Below, one piece after another: positions 11,401 through 24,049 of a stretch of 64,000 nt of DNA. Origin of the DNA: Henckelia pumila (taxonomy: Eukaryota; Streptophyta; Magnoliopsida; Lamiales; Gesneriaceae); contig NC_133122.1 in the NCBI RefSeq assembly GCF_033568475.1, positions 65,743,442 through 65,807,441 of the forward strand, given 5' to 3'. Made by a program: the position numbers and the translations under genes. Below the pieces are notes generated by a model, which had not been told where the DNA came from, searched no databases, and was given only the letters and a program-made list of their open reading frames with translations. Position 1 is the stretch's first letter. Every line of letters begins with the position of its first letter.

Positions 11401-14400
11401 TTTGTGCAAGGATATAGACAATTACGAATTTAAGTCAATGCCTGCAAATTCCTCGCACTCAAGAAGCAAGAGTCTTGCCACACTAAAGCAAATCTTTTTG
11501 CTTATACTTAAAATTTCAATAAGCCCTCTAAATCTTGGAAGCTACAGTACTCGCTTTATATTTTTTTAGTCTATTTCTTTAATGGTCTATTGAACTGCAA
11601 AATAAAAACTTGAGGATTTGGATGCTCAAACTGCCATTCAAAAGTTTCAGGCTCTCTTGAGTTTTATAGCTTATTCCAAATCTCTATTTCTGCTGTAAAG
11701 TTACACTCTCCAGTTTTGGCACCAAAAAATGGATGGATAACATAAACTGAGTGTCGGATGAATCTCAGGAGGAGCTCATCTTACTTATTACTTCAAGAAA
11801 TCTGGTGATACATGGTGCAATAGAGATAATGGTGAATTGGAGCTTGTTTAGGGGGTGCCTCACTTTTTTGGCCTCCCTAAATTAAATATTTTTCTTTTTT
11901 TTTTTTTTGGAAAAATTAAGTATTTTGAATTTGGTAAAAAGTTGTCTATTTTCGGAGAATGGGTGGAAAAGGTGGTTTGGCAAGGGAAGGTGACCGCGGT
12001 GTCCAAAGGGAAACTATAAACATATGAAGAATCTGTTGTTCTTGAAAGGTTTGCTTGACAAGCTTATCACTGAGGGTGAAGTAAAGCATGTAGACTATAT
12101 ATCATCAGAAATCTGGTTTTTTTCAGAGTTTCTCTTCAAAATTATTAGCAAATAGTTTCTGAGATGCCATGACCAACAGACTCAATTAACTTCTTCAGAA
12201 ATTTCTTTTCTGTAATCTGTTGTCTGAACATATATTCTACCTTTTCAACATGTTCCATCATGTGAACTTATGTTCGACCATTTTTCTGAAAGAGAATACA
12301 AGTTATTGACATTTTAATCACTTGGAAAATTTGTCTTAACCACTCGTTCAACAACTTCTTTCGATGCCATGATGTCTTAAATTGTATTGCGTGCTGATTT
12401 AATCCATAAGCTTCATTGGTTAATTCTTGTATTACTAAGGCTAACTTATTGCGGTTTACTTGATTAGATATCAAAAGACTGACTTTCGAGTGCCACCATC
12501 ACTACGAAGTTATTGTGATGCAAATGTTTCATCTGGGTAAGGAATTTTACGAATTTAAAAAAATTAGCTTTTCTCTTCTTGTGATTCAAACTATGCTTCA
12601 GTAAAATTATATAGTGATGATTATGACCTAGATTTAAACTTGGTAAAAAGTGATGATTAATTCACAAAACACATTTTATACCAAACAGGTTGCCTAGAGT
12701 CCCAACAGATCGAGTTGTTGTCGAAGAAATATAATTGTCTGTTACTGGCTAACAATATCATGTCTTTAGATGATGATTATCTATCGCAGATTAATTATCT
12801 CTCTCTGTCATGTGCAGATTGAAGAACAATTGGAAGGATATTTGTGCATTTGAGGTTTTCCCATATAAATGCCAAGTTTTATTACAACTCTTTGAACTCA
12901 AGGATGATTATGTTCAGCAAGAAATCAGAAAACCTTCAAGTCAAGGAAGCTGCAGCGTATGATATACTTGCATTTCCCTAGCAAACTCTCTCGAGGAACC
13001 TGATTGAATATTTGAAAAGAAATATTGAATCGTTTTGGTGGAGATCAGCAGAAAATAGTTATTTTGACCTGAATAAATTTTTTGGTTTCTGAATATCTGC
13101 ATTGTTACCTGCATACGTTTTCATCAATTTTTTATGATTAGAAATTTTTGCTTTAGTGTTCATTTTGACATGATTTCTACATTCGTTTCTTCTGATTTTG
13201 TGGATTCGAGGAGATTCTATTATTGCCTTTTTGGCAAAAAGAAAGTTCAAAAGTAAAAATTGAATTATTTTCTTTATTTCCCAGTCGTACTGTAGAAGTC
13301 AATATTTTTTATTCGACCTTATTTGCTGTCTTTAGTATGTGCTCGATCAGCTTTCAAAATTTTGTTATTTTTCCAGCTGCAAACAGGATGGTTTTCATCT
13401 CATGTAATTGATTGCTTGAGATTGCGAGTAGCTCAGAGGTTTTTGACCGTATACCCTGAGGTTGGTGCAGAATCCATACTGAAGTCTGTTTCTAGGCGCT
13501 TTGAAAGATCAAAGAAAGTACGAATTAATTTGAAGGATTTCAAAGTCGATGAAGGAAAACAGACTAATGAAGGTTTAAATCAATCTGCAAAACTTTGGTT
13601 ATACTCTGCTGGCTTTTTATGAGTCTTATTTGCTTTTCATATGGTTGCAATATTGTCATATGTCACTAGAATGATACTTTCTTCTATTGGCTAATTGATT
13701 TAACCTCCGTGGTTATCACCTGATACACATAATTTTTTTTATCTCGGGTATTTCTAGCAATGTTTTATGTTGCAGATATCGTAAAGAATGCAGATAAAGA
13801 ACCCATTGATGAAGTTGAATACGAGGAAGATGCAGAAGAAGATGGATTGGAAGACGACAATCTTGGGGAAGGTTTTGATGCAGCTGAGGTATTGATCTAA
13901 AGATTTACCACTTTGGTTGGGTTCATTTCCCATCCCTGTTTTCCACTCCACAAAATAAATGTGAACATTACAAGCCCATTCTCATTCTCTTCTCTTACAA
14001 CATATTTTCAGATTTTCCCTCATTTTCACACGTCCTGACTCCTGATATAACTACTTTTAGTTCAAATTTTGATTACTTTTTAAAAATATTCTATTATTAT
14101 ATTTCATTTTTTTCCAAATTAACATTTTTAAAATTGTTTAAAACTATATATGTTATGTTCCTTCCAAAAAAAAACCTACATTATGAAGTGAAACCACTAA
14201 CTACCAATTTCTGACATGATTTAATATCTACAATAATAATCTTGTTTCCAAAAAACAAACTCAAAATTGCATCATAGTTCCCTGGAACAACCAAAATGAA
14301 AACAAACAGGTCTTACGTATTTGTCTGTTAAATCATTCTGCGCGTACTTGGCCCTTGCCAGAAGAAATTTTTGAAGCGATGATCTACCAGTGCACCACCT

Positions 14401-15015
14401 AACATTTTCATTTTCTTTTCCAGGTTGAAGAGGACACAGATTTTTTCCTACGACCACATTCATGTATCCTTTCAGCTTGCTCTGGTTTTGTTTTTTACCT
14501 CTGTTTTTCCTTTATTCTTAATGGTTTCTTCGTTACCTTTATTCTGGTGGCTAAAAAAATACATGTTCTATCGATATATCTAGGGGAGGTTTTGCGAAAT
14601 GTCGTGTTATATATTTTTCTAGCTTCATCGTTGCCTCTGATTTCAGATGACATTTTTTTTGGATTGGCTATCCTCTATCTTTGACGCTTTCCATTACTAG
14701 AATTTACTTCTGTTGATTTGTGTTTGTTTTATGATTTCGTAAAAAATATTTATATGTTCGAAATTTGCTGCATATCAACTCATATGGTCGCTATTGTGCA
14801 TCAAATGAACCATATCCTATACGCGATCCACAGACACTGAACATGAAAACGTCTCAAAGGACTATCTCCAGGAGCTTTTTGGTAGTTTTCCCTTCAATGT
14901 TGCTGCAGAAGGAGATGAAATGCAAGGTGCTGACCCATACGGCGAAGAAGAATATCAGATTTACGAACAGCATAGCGATGAAGGTGATGATGACTTCGAT
15001 GATGAGGAATACTAA
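5476..15015 (+). CDS. GTF3C5: General transcription factor 3C polypeptide 5 (TFIIIC subunit 5)
   Basis: Subunit of TFIIIC, which binds the internal promoter of tRNA genes and brings TFIIIB and Pol III; tau95/Tfc1 family. Coding exons: 5476-5613, 6489-6849, 6963-7052, 7135-7225, 8653-8725, 9889-9931, 10786-10957, 11064-11162, 12468-12536, 12818-12956, 13377-13572, 13776-13888, 14424-14463, 14834-15015 (TAA). They sum to 1806 nt (601 residues) with phase kept throughout. Recognised stretches are VFAVHYPGYPSS and ELRFRPEDPYSHPAFGE near the N-terminus, KKVYWEKFIPRDSERW, ERPIWVKESLAEHL and KKGYDPRKDPESR in the middle (HTH/DNA-binding family region), and TGWFSSHVIDCLRLRVAQRF later. The C-terminus is highly acidic (EEYQIYEQHSDEGDDD). 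The start at 5476 gives MGIIEDGSISG; the exact start of exon 2 (6489 or 6501) is uncertain. Confidence 0.93.
9932..10785 (+). other. U12-type AT-AC intron in GTF3C5
   Basis: Intron with AT-AC ends: the donor reads G/ATATCCTAAT (U12 consensus ATATCCTT) and the 3' end reads CAATCATAC/AG. A CCTTGAC branch-site core lies at 10771-10777, about 10 nt from the 3' end, which is the spacing required by the minor spliceosome. Splicing here joins ...FNIK with EIPKKVYW in frame. A conventional alternative (donor GTTAAA at 9950, acceptor after 10787) is also in frame but would add residues and has a weak donor. Confidence 0.8.
14464..14833 (+). other. Candidate U12-type GT-AG intron in GTF3C5
   Basis: The donor T/GTATCCTTTC exactly matches the U12 GT-type 5' consensus GTATCCTTT. 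The acceptor is CCACAG/ACACTG. The best branch candidate, CCTATAC about 13 nt before the 3' end, departs from CCTTRAC at two positions, so the minor-spliceosome reading rests mainly on the donor. Confidence 0.5.
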
Positions 15016-17513
15016 AACACCAACCTGTTTTTCGTAGGTCGTTTCATGATTCTATTCCTACTCCATATCTTCGAGTCCATTCAAAGGGCAGTGACTTGAA
15101 GAAACATTTCGAAATTGTTGTCGTTGGTAGTTTGAAGATGGCTACATCACCGGGAAATGGAATATGAGTGAACTGTTTCATGCACTTGGTCTAACTTAGT
15201 TAGAGAGAACTATGTAATCAGCATGGTTGACGAAAAATTATATTCGTTGATATTTATGATAGGCTGATCTTACAGATAAATTGTTGGCTGTGGGATTTTT
15301 AAGTGTTTTTATATAACATTCTTTTATTTAGTTGATGAAATTTTGCTTCTTGCAAAACTTTACATCAATAAACAAGCATTTAGTAATTGTTGTGGTCCAT
15401 GGAAATGTAAACGGTAGCAATTGCCAAATATGTTATTTGTTGCAGCAACTGGATAACAATTTACACCTGTTTTTGGTTTAATTTTATTAATTTTTTATAT
15501 ATGAATTAAATACCGATAATCTATTTTGGTACGAACGTCAAGTTAAAAGTAGTGTTTAAAAATACTTACAAAAATATAATATTTCGTAAATCACAACTGC
15601 TAATGAGTCAATGACTCGTAAGTGCTACCTTTCCGGGAGAACGAGCCGGAAAAACGGAAAATTTTACATTACTTATACACGCACTGTCTTAATAATTTAT
15701 CCAATGATGGAGATTCATCAATGTATGTGGGGTTCATCGAAAAATTAGTGGATCTCACATGTATTTATAAAATCTCCACTTTTAGATGTTTTTTCAGGCG
15801 GTGCCTGAACAGGTGGGATCTAATTATCCCGAAAAAACCAAATCAAACATAATGACTACTCAAGGAAATCCCCCTAAATTTACCCACCTCGACTGATATG
15901 TGTTTTGCTAAAAAATTACTTTGTTAAAATTAAAATTTATATGTTGATTTCATTGCTTCTCATTTTCTTTGGTCCTTTTGCAAATATTAATATATACTAA
16001 ACTTAATTTTATATACCATCCAACAGTTTTGTTTAACAAAACAATATATACCCTACATTCTCCTCACGTGTTTTGAGTTTAAAAAAATAAAATGAAAATT
16101 GAAAGAGCACAAGGGGTTGGGAAAGAAGTTAGGAGGAAGAAGACTAAAGTTATAATAAAATGAGTAAATATTGAAAATAGCAGCTAATAAAACCACCAAA
16201 CGTTGATACTACCAATATTATTTACTCGTACAGATTGCATCATTTAACTCTTTCTTAACCACTTCCAAAACTTATTTTATATGTACGTATCAAATTTGTA
16301 ATTCAAACAACCTTTAACATGCCATATTCATTATTATATTATTATTTTTATAACGTAACATGATGCATGAATTTTAGTATTTATTAGAATTCAGACATAA
16401 TATACGGATTTATACAATTTTACTAATGCAGTAACATTTTCTATATTTTTTCTCCCCTGATTAAATACAGCTAAACATGCATTTTATTATACCCAACTAC
16501 ATTTTAACAATAATGGTGTTTACAAACAAACTTTGGAAACACCAAAAACAATTTTTTTTTTTTTAAAAAAGAGCATATCCTTGTTATTTGGTAATTTGTG
16601 GAACAGATTCAAGAATTTCAATAAATAACTTTTTTTTACGTAGTACTTGAAAATTATTGAAAATTCTTACGTAGTACGTACTTATAAGTTATAATAGTAC
16701 ATTTTAAAAAGGACAAAATACCAAAGCGAATTTATATATTCCGTTCTAGATTAAACTAGAAGCACTTGTTTATATGGAAAAAAATTATTCTTGAAAAATG
16801 AGACGATCTTATGAGTTAATTTTATGATACATAACTCTTATTCGACCCGATCAATGAAAAAATATTAGTTACCAAAAAAATTAATTTTCAACTCAATTAT
16901 AGACTAGATCGACATGCAATCTCATGGACATAAATACGTGAAACCAACGCGAGACCTATCCATTTATTTATATTATATATGACTACATCCATCAAATCTA
17001 ATTTATAACTATATACATGCCTTTTTTATATAATGTTTGTGTTTGAGTACTTGATCATAAATCAACTAATTAAATTGAGAATATTTTACAAGTCTTAATT
17101 TTTTCATACCTCAAATTTACTATTAAATTTAAATTAACAATTAAAATATATTTGACATACATAATTTCGAATCGAAGACATTTAATTTAATTTATTTATT
17201 TTAATGTTATCTAGCTAATAGTATATATATATATATATATATATATAATTATTGAATACATATCTATATATTTCTTTAAAATTACAACTAATTATAAAAC
17301 TAAATAACTTGGTTTTTCAATTACATAGAAATACTAATTATTTTGAGTACTTTTTTATTTTGTTAGAAATGAATCTTAAATTAATCGAAAGATTATGTGC
17401 ATATATGATTAAACCTTGCATGCTTTAATTAATATATGAACTTTAATAAATTGAATTTACTTTCCACTATTTCTTGAGATCAGCATTCGATCGTTTTTAT
17501 TTTTTATAGAGAA
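15016..17513. other. Intergenic AT-rich region
   Basis: The GTF3C5 3' UTR probably covers the first few hundred bases. From about 15.5 kb on the DNA is AT-rich with many stops on both strands. A (TA)n run lies at 17222-17247. No gene seen. Confidence 0.6.
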
Positions 17514-17518
17514 CTCGT
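17514..17518. repeat. Left target duplication of the Copia array
   Basis: CTCGT directly before the first LTR, matched by CTCAT (29431-29435) after the last LTR. Four of five bases agree, so the array sits within one original insertion site. Confidence 0.7.
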
Positions 17519-18504
17519 TGTTGGAAATATTGAATGAATTGTGATTGGGCTTGAAAGGGTTTGAAATGATTTACCCAAATAGGCTTTGAAGTCTTGTAAA
17601 GCCTTGTTCAAATTATTGCAAAATTCAAAAATTTGGTGAAATAAATTGGAGGGAAATGGTTGTCCCACATTGGAACAACTCAAATTTGTTGTTCACCTTA
17701 ATAACCCATGTTTGGTTTATGGAATTGGGCCCTTAGGGCACCTGATGTTTTGTAAAGGGGCAAGACGCTAATCGATACAACAAACACGCGCGCGCGGCCG
17801 GCTCGGCGCGGCGTGGTGTGGCGTGGTCTTCTGATCCGATTATTCTTTTTGAATAAAATTTATTTAAAATAATATTTTATTATTTTATTGAGTAGGCCCG
17901 AGTGGTAAATTATTACCGCGCCAGCACCTCACATGCGAGACAGTGAGTTCAAAACGGCTTGCGCCCGAGCGGTAAAAAATTGCCGCGCGGGCGCGGGACC
18001 AAAATAGCGAGACAGTAGGTTGGCTTAAAGTTGGCCGCTCGAGCGGTAGAAAATTACCGCCCGAGCGCACTTTCTGCAGAATGAACAGTCACGACTGTTT
18101 CTGGCATTTTTCTGTCATGGGTTGCATCCTTACGCCTTAAAACGTGTTGGTTCGTGTATAAGACTATATATATAGTGGTTATAACACAGAAAAAACACAC
18201 GAAAACATCTGATAACGTAGATTTCAGATTTTTGATTTCTCAAAATCTCTCCCTCACTTTCTCAAAAGAAAAGTTAAAGCATATTTTCGTTCGTTGAAGT
18301 TCGTGATATTTGCAGTGCTGCTATATCACGATCGAAAGTCGTTGTATCTTAGAGACGATTGCCGCTAACGTTTAGCACTAGGAACGGGCAATTACGTCTT
18401 GCGGATAGAGAGTTTCTCTCGCCTCGACTGTGTTGATCATTTTCATTGCTGTTGATTGCTTCCGACATTGAAATTTTCAGAATTCAGAATACAACTTACT
18501 AACA
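17519..18504 (+). repeat. Copia LTR 1
   Basis: 986 bp, from TGTTGG to CTAACA. It carries three GC-rich hairpin units of the form GAGCGGTA...TACCGC (about 17897-17925, 17961-17994, 18034-18068), then the likely promoter with TATATATA near 18168, and the transcribed part. Confidence 0.9.
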
Positions 18505-18542
18505 ATCGCAAGACGTAATTTTGTATTTTTCGGATTCTGAAT

Positions 18543-21500
18543 ATGTCTACCATTTCATTCACTCCGCTCGCTTCCGCCCCCGCTCATGGAGAAAAGCCGC
18601 CAAAGTTTTCTGGTGCCGACTTCAAACGTTGGCAGCAGAAAATGCTCTTCTACCTTACCATATTGAATCTGTCTAGATTCCTGAAGGAGGATCCCCTTGT
18701 CGTCGTTGATGGCGACTCTGACACCCAAAGGAGGACCGCGGTTGATGCATGGAACCACAGCGATTTTCTGTGCAGAAACTACATCTTGAATGGCCTTGAC
18801 GACACTCTCTATAGTGTCTACTCCTCTGTGAAGACGGCCAAGGAATTATGGAATTCTTTGGAAAAGAAGTACAAAACTGAAGATGCCGGCATAAAGAAGT
18901 TTGTAGTTGGCAAATTTTTGGACTTCAAGATGGTAGACTCAAAAACTGTAATGAGTCAAGTGCAAGAGATACAAATCATCTTGCATGACTTATTGGCCGA
19001 AGGAATGGAAATCAATGAACCATTCCAAGTCGCGTCTATCATTGAGAAGTTGCCTCCACTGTGGAAAGACTTCAAAAACTACCTTAAGCACAAACGTAAG
19101 GAGTTGAAACTTGAAGATCTTATTGTGAGGCTTCGCATCGAGGAGGACAATAGGAACACCGAGGCCAAGTCAAATAAAAATAAAAATCTGATGGAAACCG
19201 AGGCCAAAGTAAACCTGGCGGAATCTAGTACGAGTCAAAAGAGGAAGCGCCCCCATGATGGAAAGCAAAAAGGGAAAGCGAAGAAATTCCAGGGAAGTTG
19301 CTACAACTGTGGCAAACCGAATCATATGGCAAGGGATTGCCGACTACCAAAGAAAAACAACAAAAATCAGAAACCAAGGCAAGTGAACATGGTTCAAGAA
19401 AGGTATGTACCTTTAGAACTTTCTGATATTGATCTTAGTGATGTTATATGTGAGACCAACATGGTGGATGATCCAAGAGGATGGTGGATCGATACCGGCT
19501 CTACGAGTCACGTGTGTGCAGAGAAAGACATGTATTCCACCTATGCCACCGTTGGTGATAGAAAGTTGTTCATGGGAAACTCCGCAACATCTGAAGTTGC
19601 TGGAGTAGGAAATGTGGTTTTGAAGATGACCTCGGGCAAAGAGGTGACGCTCAAGAATGTGCTGCATGTGCCAGACATTCGGAAGAACTTAGTTTCGGGT
19701 TCTCTTTTGAGCAAAGCTGGATTTAGAATGGTTTTTGAATCTGATAAATTTGTATTAACAAAATCCGGTGTATTTGTTGGTAAAGGGTACCAAGATAGTG
19801 GTCTCTTTAAATTAAATGTACTGAATGTTATCCGCCCTGAGGCGAAGAATAAATTTGTTGGTTCTACTTACTTGCTTGAAAGCTATGAATTATGGCATGA
19901 ACGATTAGGACATGTTAACTTCAATACGTTGCAACGACTTGCAAATTTAAATGTAATACATACGTTTAAAATAAATCCACAAAACAAGTGTGAGATATGT
20001 GTTGAAGCGAAAATGGTTAAAGCTCCATTTCATAATATCACAAGAAGTACTACGCCACTTGAATTAATACATACTGATGTATGTGATTTAAAAATGGTAC
20101 AAACACGAGGTGAAAATAAGTACTTTATAACATTCATTGATGATTGCACCAGATTTTGTTATGTATATTTATTGAAAAGCAAAGATGAAGCGATCGACGC
20201 TTTCAAGAAATATAAAACTGAGATTGAAAATCAACGAAGTTCGAAAATTAAAATGATTCGAAGTGATCGAGGTGGAGAGTATGTGGCTCCTTTTGAAGAA
20301 TTTTGCTCAACTTCGGGCATCATTCATCAAACGACAGCCTCTTACTCACCTCAATCAAATGGCGTTGCAGAACGCAAAAATCGAACATTAAAGGAAATGA
20401 TGAACGCGTTGTTAATAAATTCTGGCTTACCTCAAAATATGTGGGGTGAAGCGATTTTCTCAGCAACTCACATTCTAAACCGAATTTCAATCAAAGAAAA
20501 AGATGAAACACCATATGAACAATGGAAAGGTCGTAAACCTTCTTACCAATACCTCAAAGTGTGGGGGTGTTTGGCGAAAGTAGAAGTACCTAAGCCAAAA
20601 CAAATAAAAATTGGGCCTAAAACGGTTGACTGTATATTTATTGGTTATGCATACAATAGTAGTGCATATCGATTTTTAGTACATAAGTCAACGAATCCTG
20701 ATATACATGAAGGCACAATTATGGAGTCAAGGAATGCTGTATTCTTTGAAAATATCTTTCCATGTAAAGACAAAAAAGAAATAAGTTCGAACAAGCGAAC
20801 TCATGAAAACACAATTGAAACTCCACAAAACAACGTGGAACCACGACGCAGCAAGCGTGCAAGAGTTGAAAAATCGTTTGGTCCTGATTTTCTAACATAC
20901 ATGTTAGATTACTAACCAAGAACTCTTCAAGAGGCTTTATCAAATCCTGAGGCTCCTTTTTGGAAGGAAGCCATACAAAATGAAATAGATTCCATAATAC
21001 ATAATCATACATGGGAGTTGGTTGATCTTCCTCCGGGATGTAAACCTTTAGGATCCAAGTGGATTTTTAAAAGGAAATACAAAGAAGATGGATCTATAGA
21101 TAAATATAAAGCTCGACTCGTGGTTCAAGGTTTTAGACAAAAAGAGGGATATGATTTCTTCGATACCTACTCTCCGATTTCTAGAATAACATCCATTAGT
21201 GTTCTCATAGCTATTGCAGCATTGCATGATCTTTTCATCAAATGGATGTTACAACTGTGTTTTTGAACGGAGAATTGGATGAAAAAATATATATAAAACA
21301 ACCAGAAGGGTTTGTTGTACCCGAAAAAGAACAAAAGGTGTGTAAACTTGTCAAGTCATTGTATGGACTTAAACAAGCACCTAAACAGTGGCATCAAAAG
21401 TTTGACACTGCAATGTTGTCAAATGGTTTCACAATAAATGAATGTGATAAATGTGTCTACATTAAAGGTACTACAAATGCATATGTAATTGTTTGTCTTT

Positions 21501-22450
21501 ATGTAGATGACATGTTAATCATGGGTAGCAACCATGAATTGATTGTGAAAACCAAGAAAATTTTGAGACAACATTTTGATATGAAGGATTTGGGATTGTG
21601 TGATATAATTCTAGGGATTAAAGTCTCTAGACTTCCTGCTGAAATTATGTTATCCCAAACTCATTATGTAGAAAAGGTTCTTGAACGATTTAATGCCACA
21701 AATCATCCTATGGCTAGAACACCTATGGAATTGAGTACACATTTAGCCAAAAATAGAGGAGAACCTGTTTCACAAGTGGAATATGCAAGGGTGATAGGAA
21801 GTTTAATGTATTTAACTAACTGTACCCGTCCTGATCTTGCATATACCATAAATAAGCTAAGTCGATTCACAATTAATCCAAGTAAGGATCATTGGAAAGC
21901 ACTAATGAGAGTGCTTGGATATTTGAAATACACTTTGAGTTATGAAATAGTGTATACAAAATATCCTGCGGTCCTAGAAGGATATTGTGATGCAAATTGG
22001 ATTTCTGACACAAAAGACTCCAAGTCTACGAGTGGATATGTGTTCACTATCGGTGGAGGAGCGGTGTCATGGAGATCCTCTAAACAAACTTGTATAGCTC
22101 GGTCAACTATGGAGTCCGAGTTTATTGCTCTAGATAAAGCTGGAGAAGAAGCCGAGTGGCTTCGAAACTTTCTCGAAGATATTCCATGTTGGAATAAACC
22201 GGTGTCGTCCATTACGATTCATTGTGACAGTCAGTCAGCAATAGGAAGAGCACAAAGTAGTATGTACAATGGTAAATCTCGACATATTCGTCGGAGACAT
22301 AATACCATAAGACAATTGATCTCGAACGGGGTTATTTCGGTTGACTATGTGAAGTCAAAGGAAAACCTTGCGGATCCGCTTACAAAAAGTATAAATAGAG
22401 ATCAAATGTACAAACTACTTGGAGGAATGGGTTTAAAATCCATAAAATAA
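18543..22450 (+). pseudogene. Copia gag-pol polyprotein, copy 1 (frameshifted)
   Basis: Capsid, protease, integrase, reverse transcriptase and RNase H of a Ty1/Copia element. The first part, 18543-20915 (790 codons), has gag, a CCHC knuckle ([14 protein letters not shown], about residue 253), the protease site DTGS (about residue 317), the GAG-pre-integrase motif [15 protein letters not shown], and the integrase core with IRSDRGGEY and ERKNRT. It ends early at a TAA near 20915, where copy 2 differs by small indels. RT continues at 21018-21266, then a 4-nt deletion near 21237 relative to copy 2 shifts the frame. The rest, 21242-22450, has the intact catalytic YVDDM motif, RNase H ([10 protein letters not shown]) and the C-terminal NLADPLTKS. 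No full-length protein can be made. Confidence 0.93.
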
Positions 22451-22987
22451 AATGTTTATAGCAGTAACCCAACTTTGAGAATTGGAGATCCCAAAGCCTT
22501 GGTTCAATGGGACAACTAAGTTATAAATATTAGTTTGAGTACTTGAAAAAATTACTTACTCATTCCTGGAACATCCAAGTTGAAATAACCTGCAAAATGT
22601 GGTGAGGTTAAGTTTTTCTTTTAATGATTCCTATACCTATGAGGTGGAGTAACGCAGGATACTCTTGATAGGAGATCACCTATATAAGTGCTAAGTATTG
22701 GCCGCTTTGATTGCAACACTTATGAATCTAAGATATGGTCCAGGGCCGAAATGGACACAACGTGAGAACAAAATATGTAAGAGTATTGTTATGTAAGTAC
22801 TATTGTCTTGGTTTACACAAATGGTTGACTAGTTCAAAACATCGCGTTACTATGCAACTAGTAAATCCGATAGTATTTTACTACGGTAGGTTCAAAGCCA
22901 CAAGCTACCTATCCTGATGTAACAATAACTCAAAATGATTTTCTAGTGAGAATGATACTATACGTGAAATTCATTCATGTGGAGGAT
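22451..22987 (+). other. 3' untranslated part of Copia copy 1
   Basis: 537 bp between the polyprotein stop and LTR 2. It is repeated almost unchanged behind copy 2 (27963-28499). No coding sequence is supported. It ends in a short polypurine tract (GGAGGA). Confidence 0.75.
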
Positions 22988-24012
22988 TGTTGGAAATATT
23001 GAATGAATTGTGATTGGGCTTGAAAGGGTTTGAAATGATTGACCCAAATAGGCTTTGAAGCCTTGTAAAGCCTTGTCCAAATTATTGCAAAATTCAAAAA
23101 TTTGGTGAAATAAATTGGAGGGAAATGGGGAAATGGTTGTCTCACATTGGAACAACTCAAATTTGTTGTTCACCTTAAATAACCCATGTTTGGTTTATGT
23201 GATTGGGCCCTTAGGGCACCTGATGTTTTGTAAAGGGGCAAGACGCTAATCGATGCAACAAATACATGCGCGCATGCGCGGGCAACCGGCTCGGCGCGGC
23301 GAGGCGTGGTGTGGTGTGTTGTGGTGTGGTCTTCTGATCCGATTATTCTTTTTGAATAAAATTTATTTAAAATAATATTTTATTATTTTATTGAGTAGGC
23401 CCGAGCGGTAAATTATTACCGCGCGGGCGCAGCACCTCACATGCGAGACAGTGAGTTCAAAACGGCTTGCGCCCGAGGGGTAAAAAATTGTCGCGCGGGC
23501 GCGGTACCAAAATAGCGAGACAGTAGGTTGGCTTAAAGTTGGCCGCTCGAGCGGTAGAAAATTACCGCCCGAGCGCACCTTCTGCAGAATGAACAGTCAC
23601 GACTGTTTCTGGCATTTTTCTGTCATGGGTTGCATCCTTACGCCTTAAAACGTGTTGGTTCGTGTATAAGACTATATATATGGTGGTTATAACACAGAAA
23701 AGACACACGAAAACATCTGATAACGTAGATTTCAGATTTCAGATTTCTCAAAATCTCTCCCTCACTTTCTCAAAAGAAAAGTTAAAGCATATTTTCGTTC
23801 GTTGAAGTTCGTGATATTTGCAGTGCTGCTATATCACGATCGAAAGTCGTTGTATCTTAGAGACGATTGCCGCTAACGTTTAGCACTTGGAACGGGCAAT
23901 TACGTCTTGCGGATATAGAGTTTCTCTCGCCTTGACTGTGTTGATCATTTTCGTTGCTGTTGATTGCTTCCGACATTGCAGTTTTCAGAATTCAGAATAC
24001 AACTTACTAACA
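22988..24012 (+). repeat. Copia LTR 2 (shared middle LTR)
   Basis: 1025 bp, the longest of the three. It serves as 3' LTR of copy 1 and 5' LTR of copy 2. Relative to LTR 1 it has a short duplication (GGGAAATGG repeated near 23125) and a longer GTGGTGT-type run near 23305. Three hairpin units are present. Confidence 0.9.
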
Positions 24013-24049
24013 ATCGCAAGAAGTAATTTTGTATTTCTCGGATTCTGAA

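Noticed and set aside
17885-18070. Short minus-strand frames repeated in the Copia LTRs
   Set aside because: They come from the GC-rich hairpin units and are not conserved in LTR 3.
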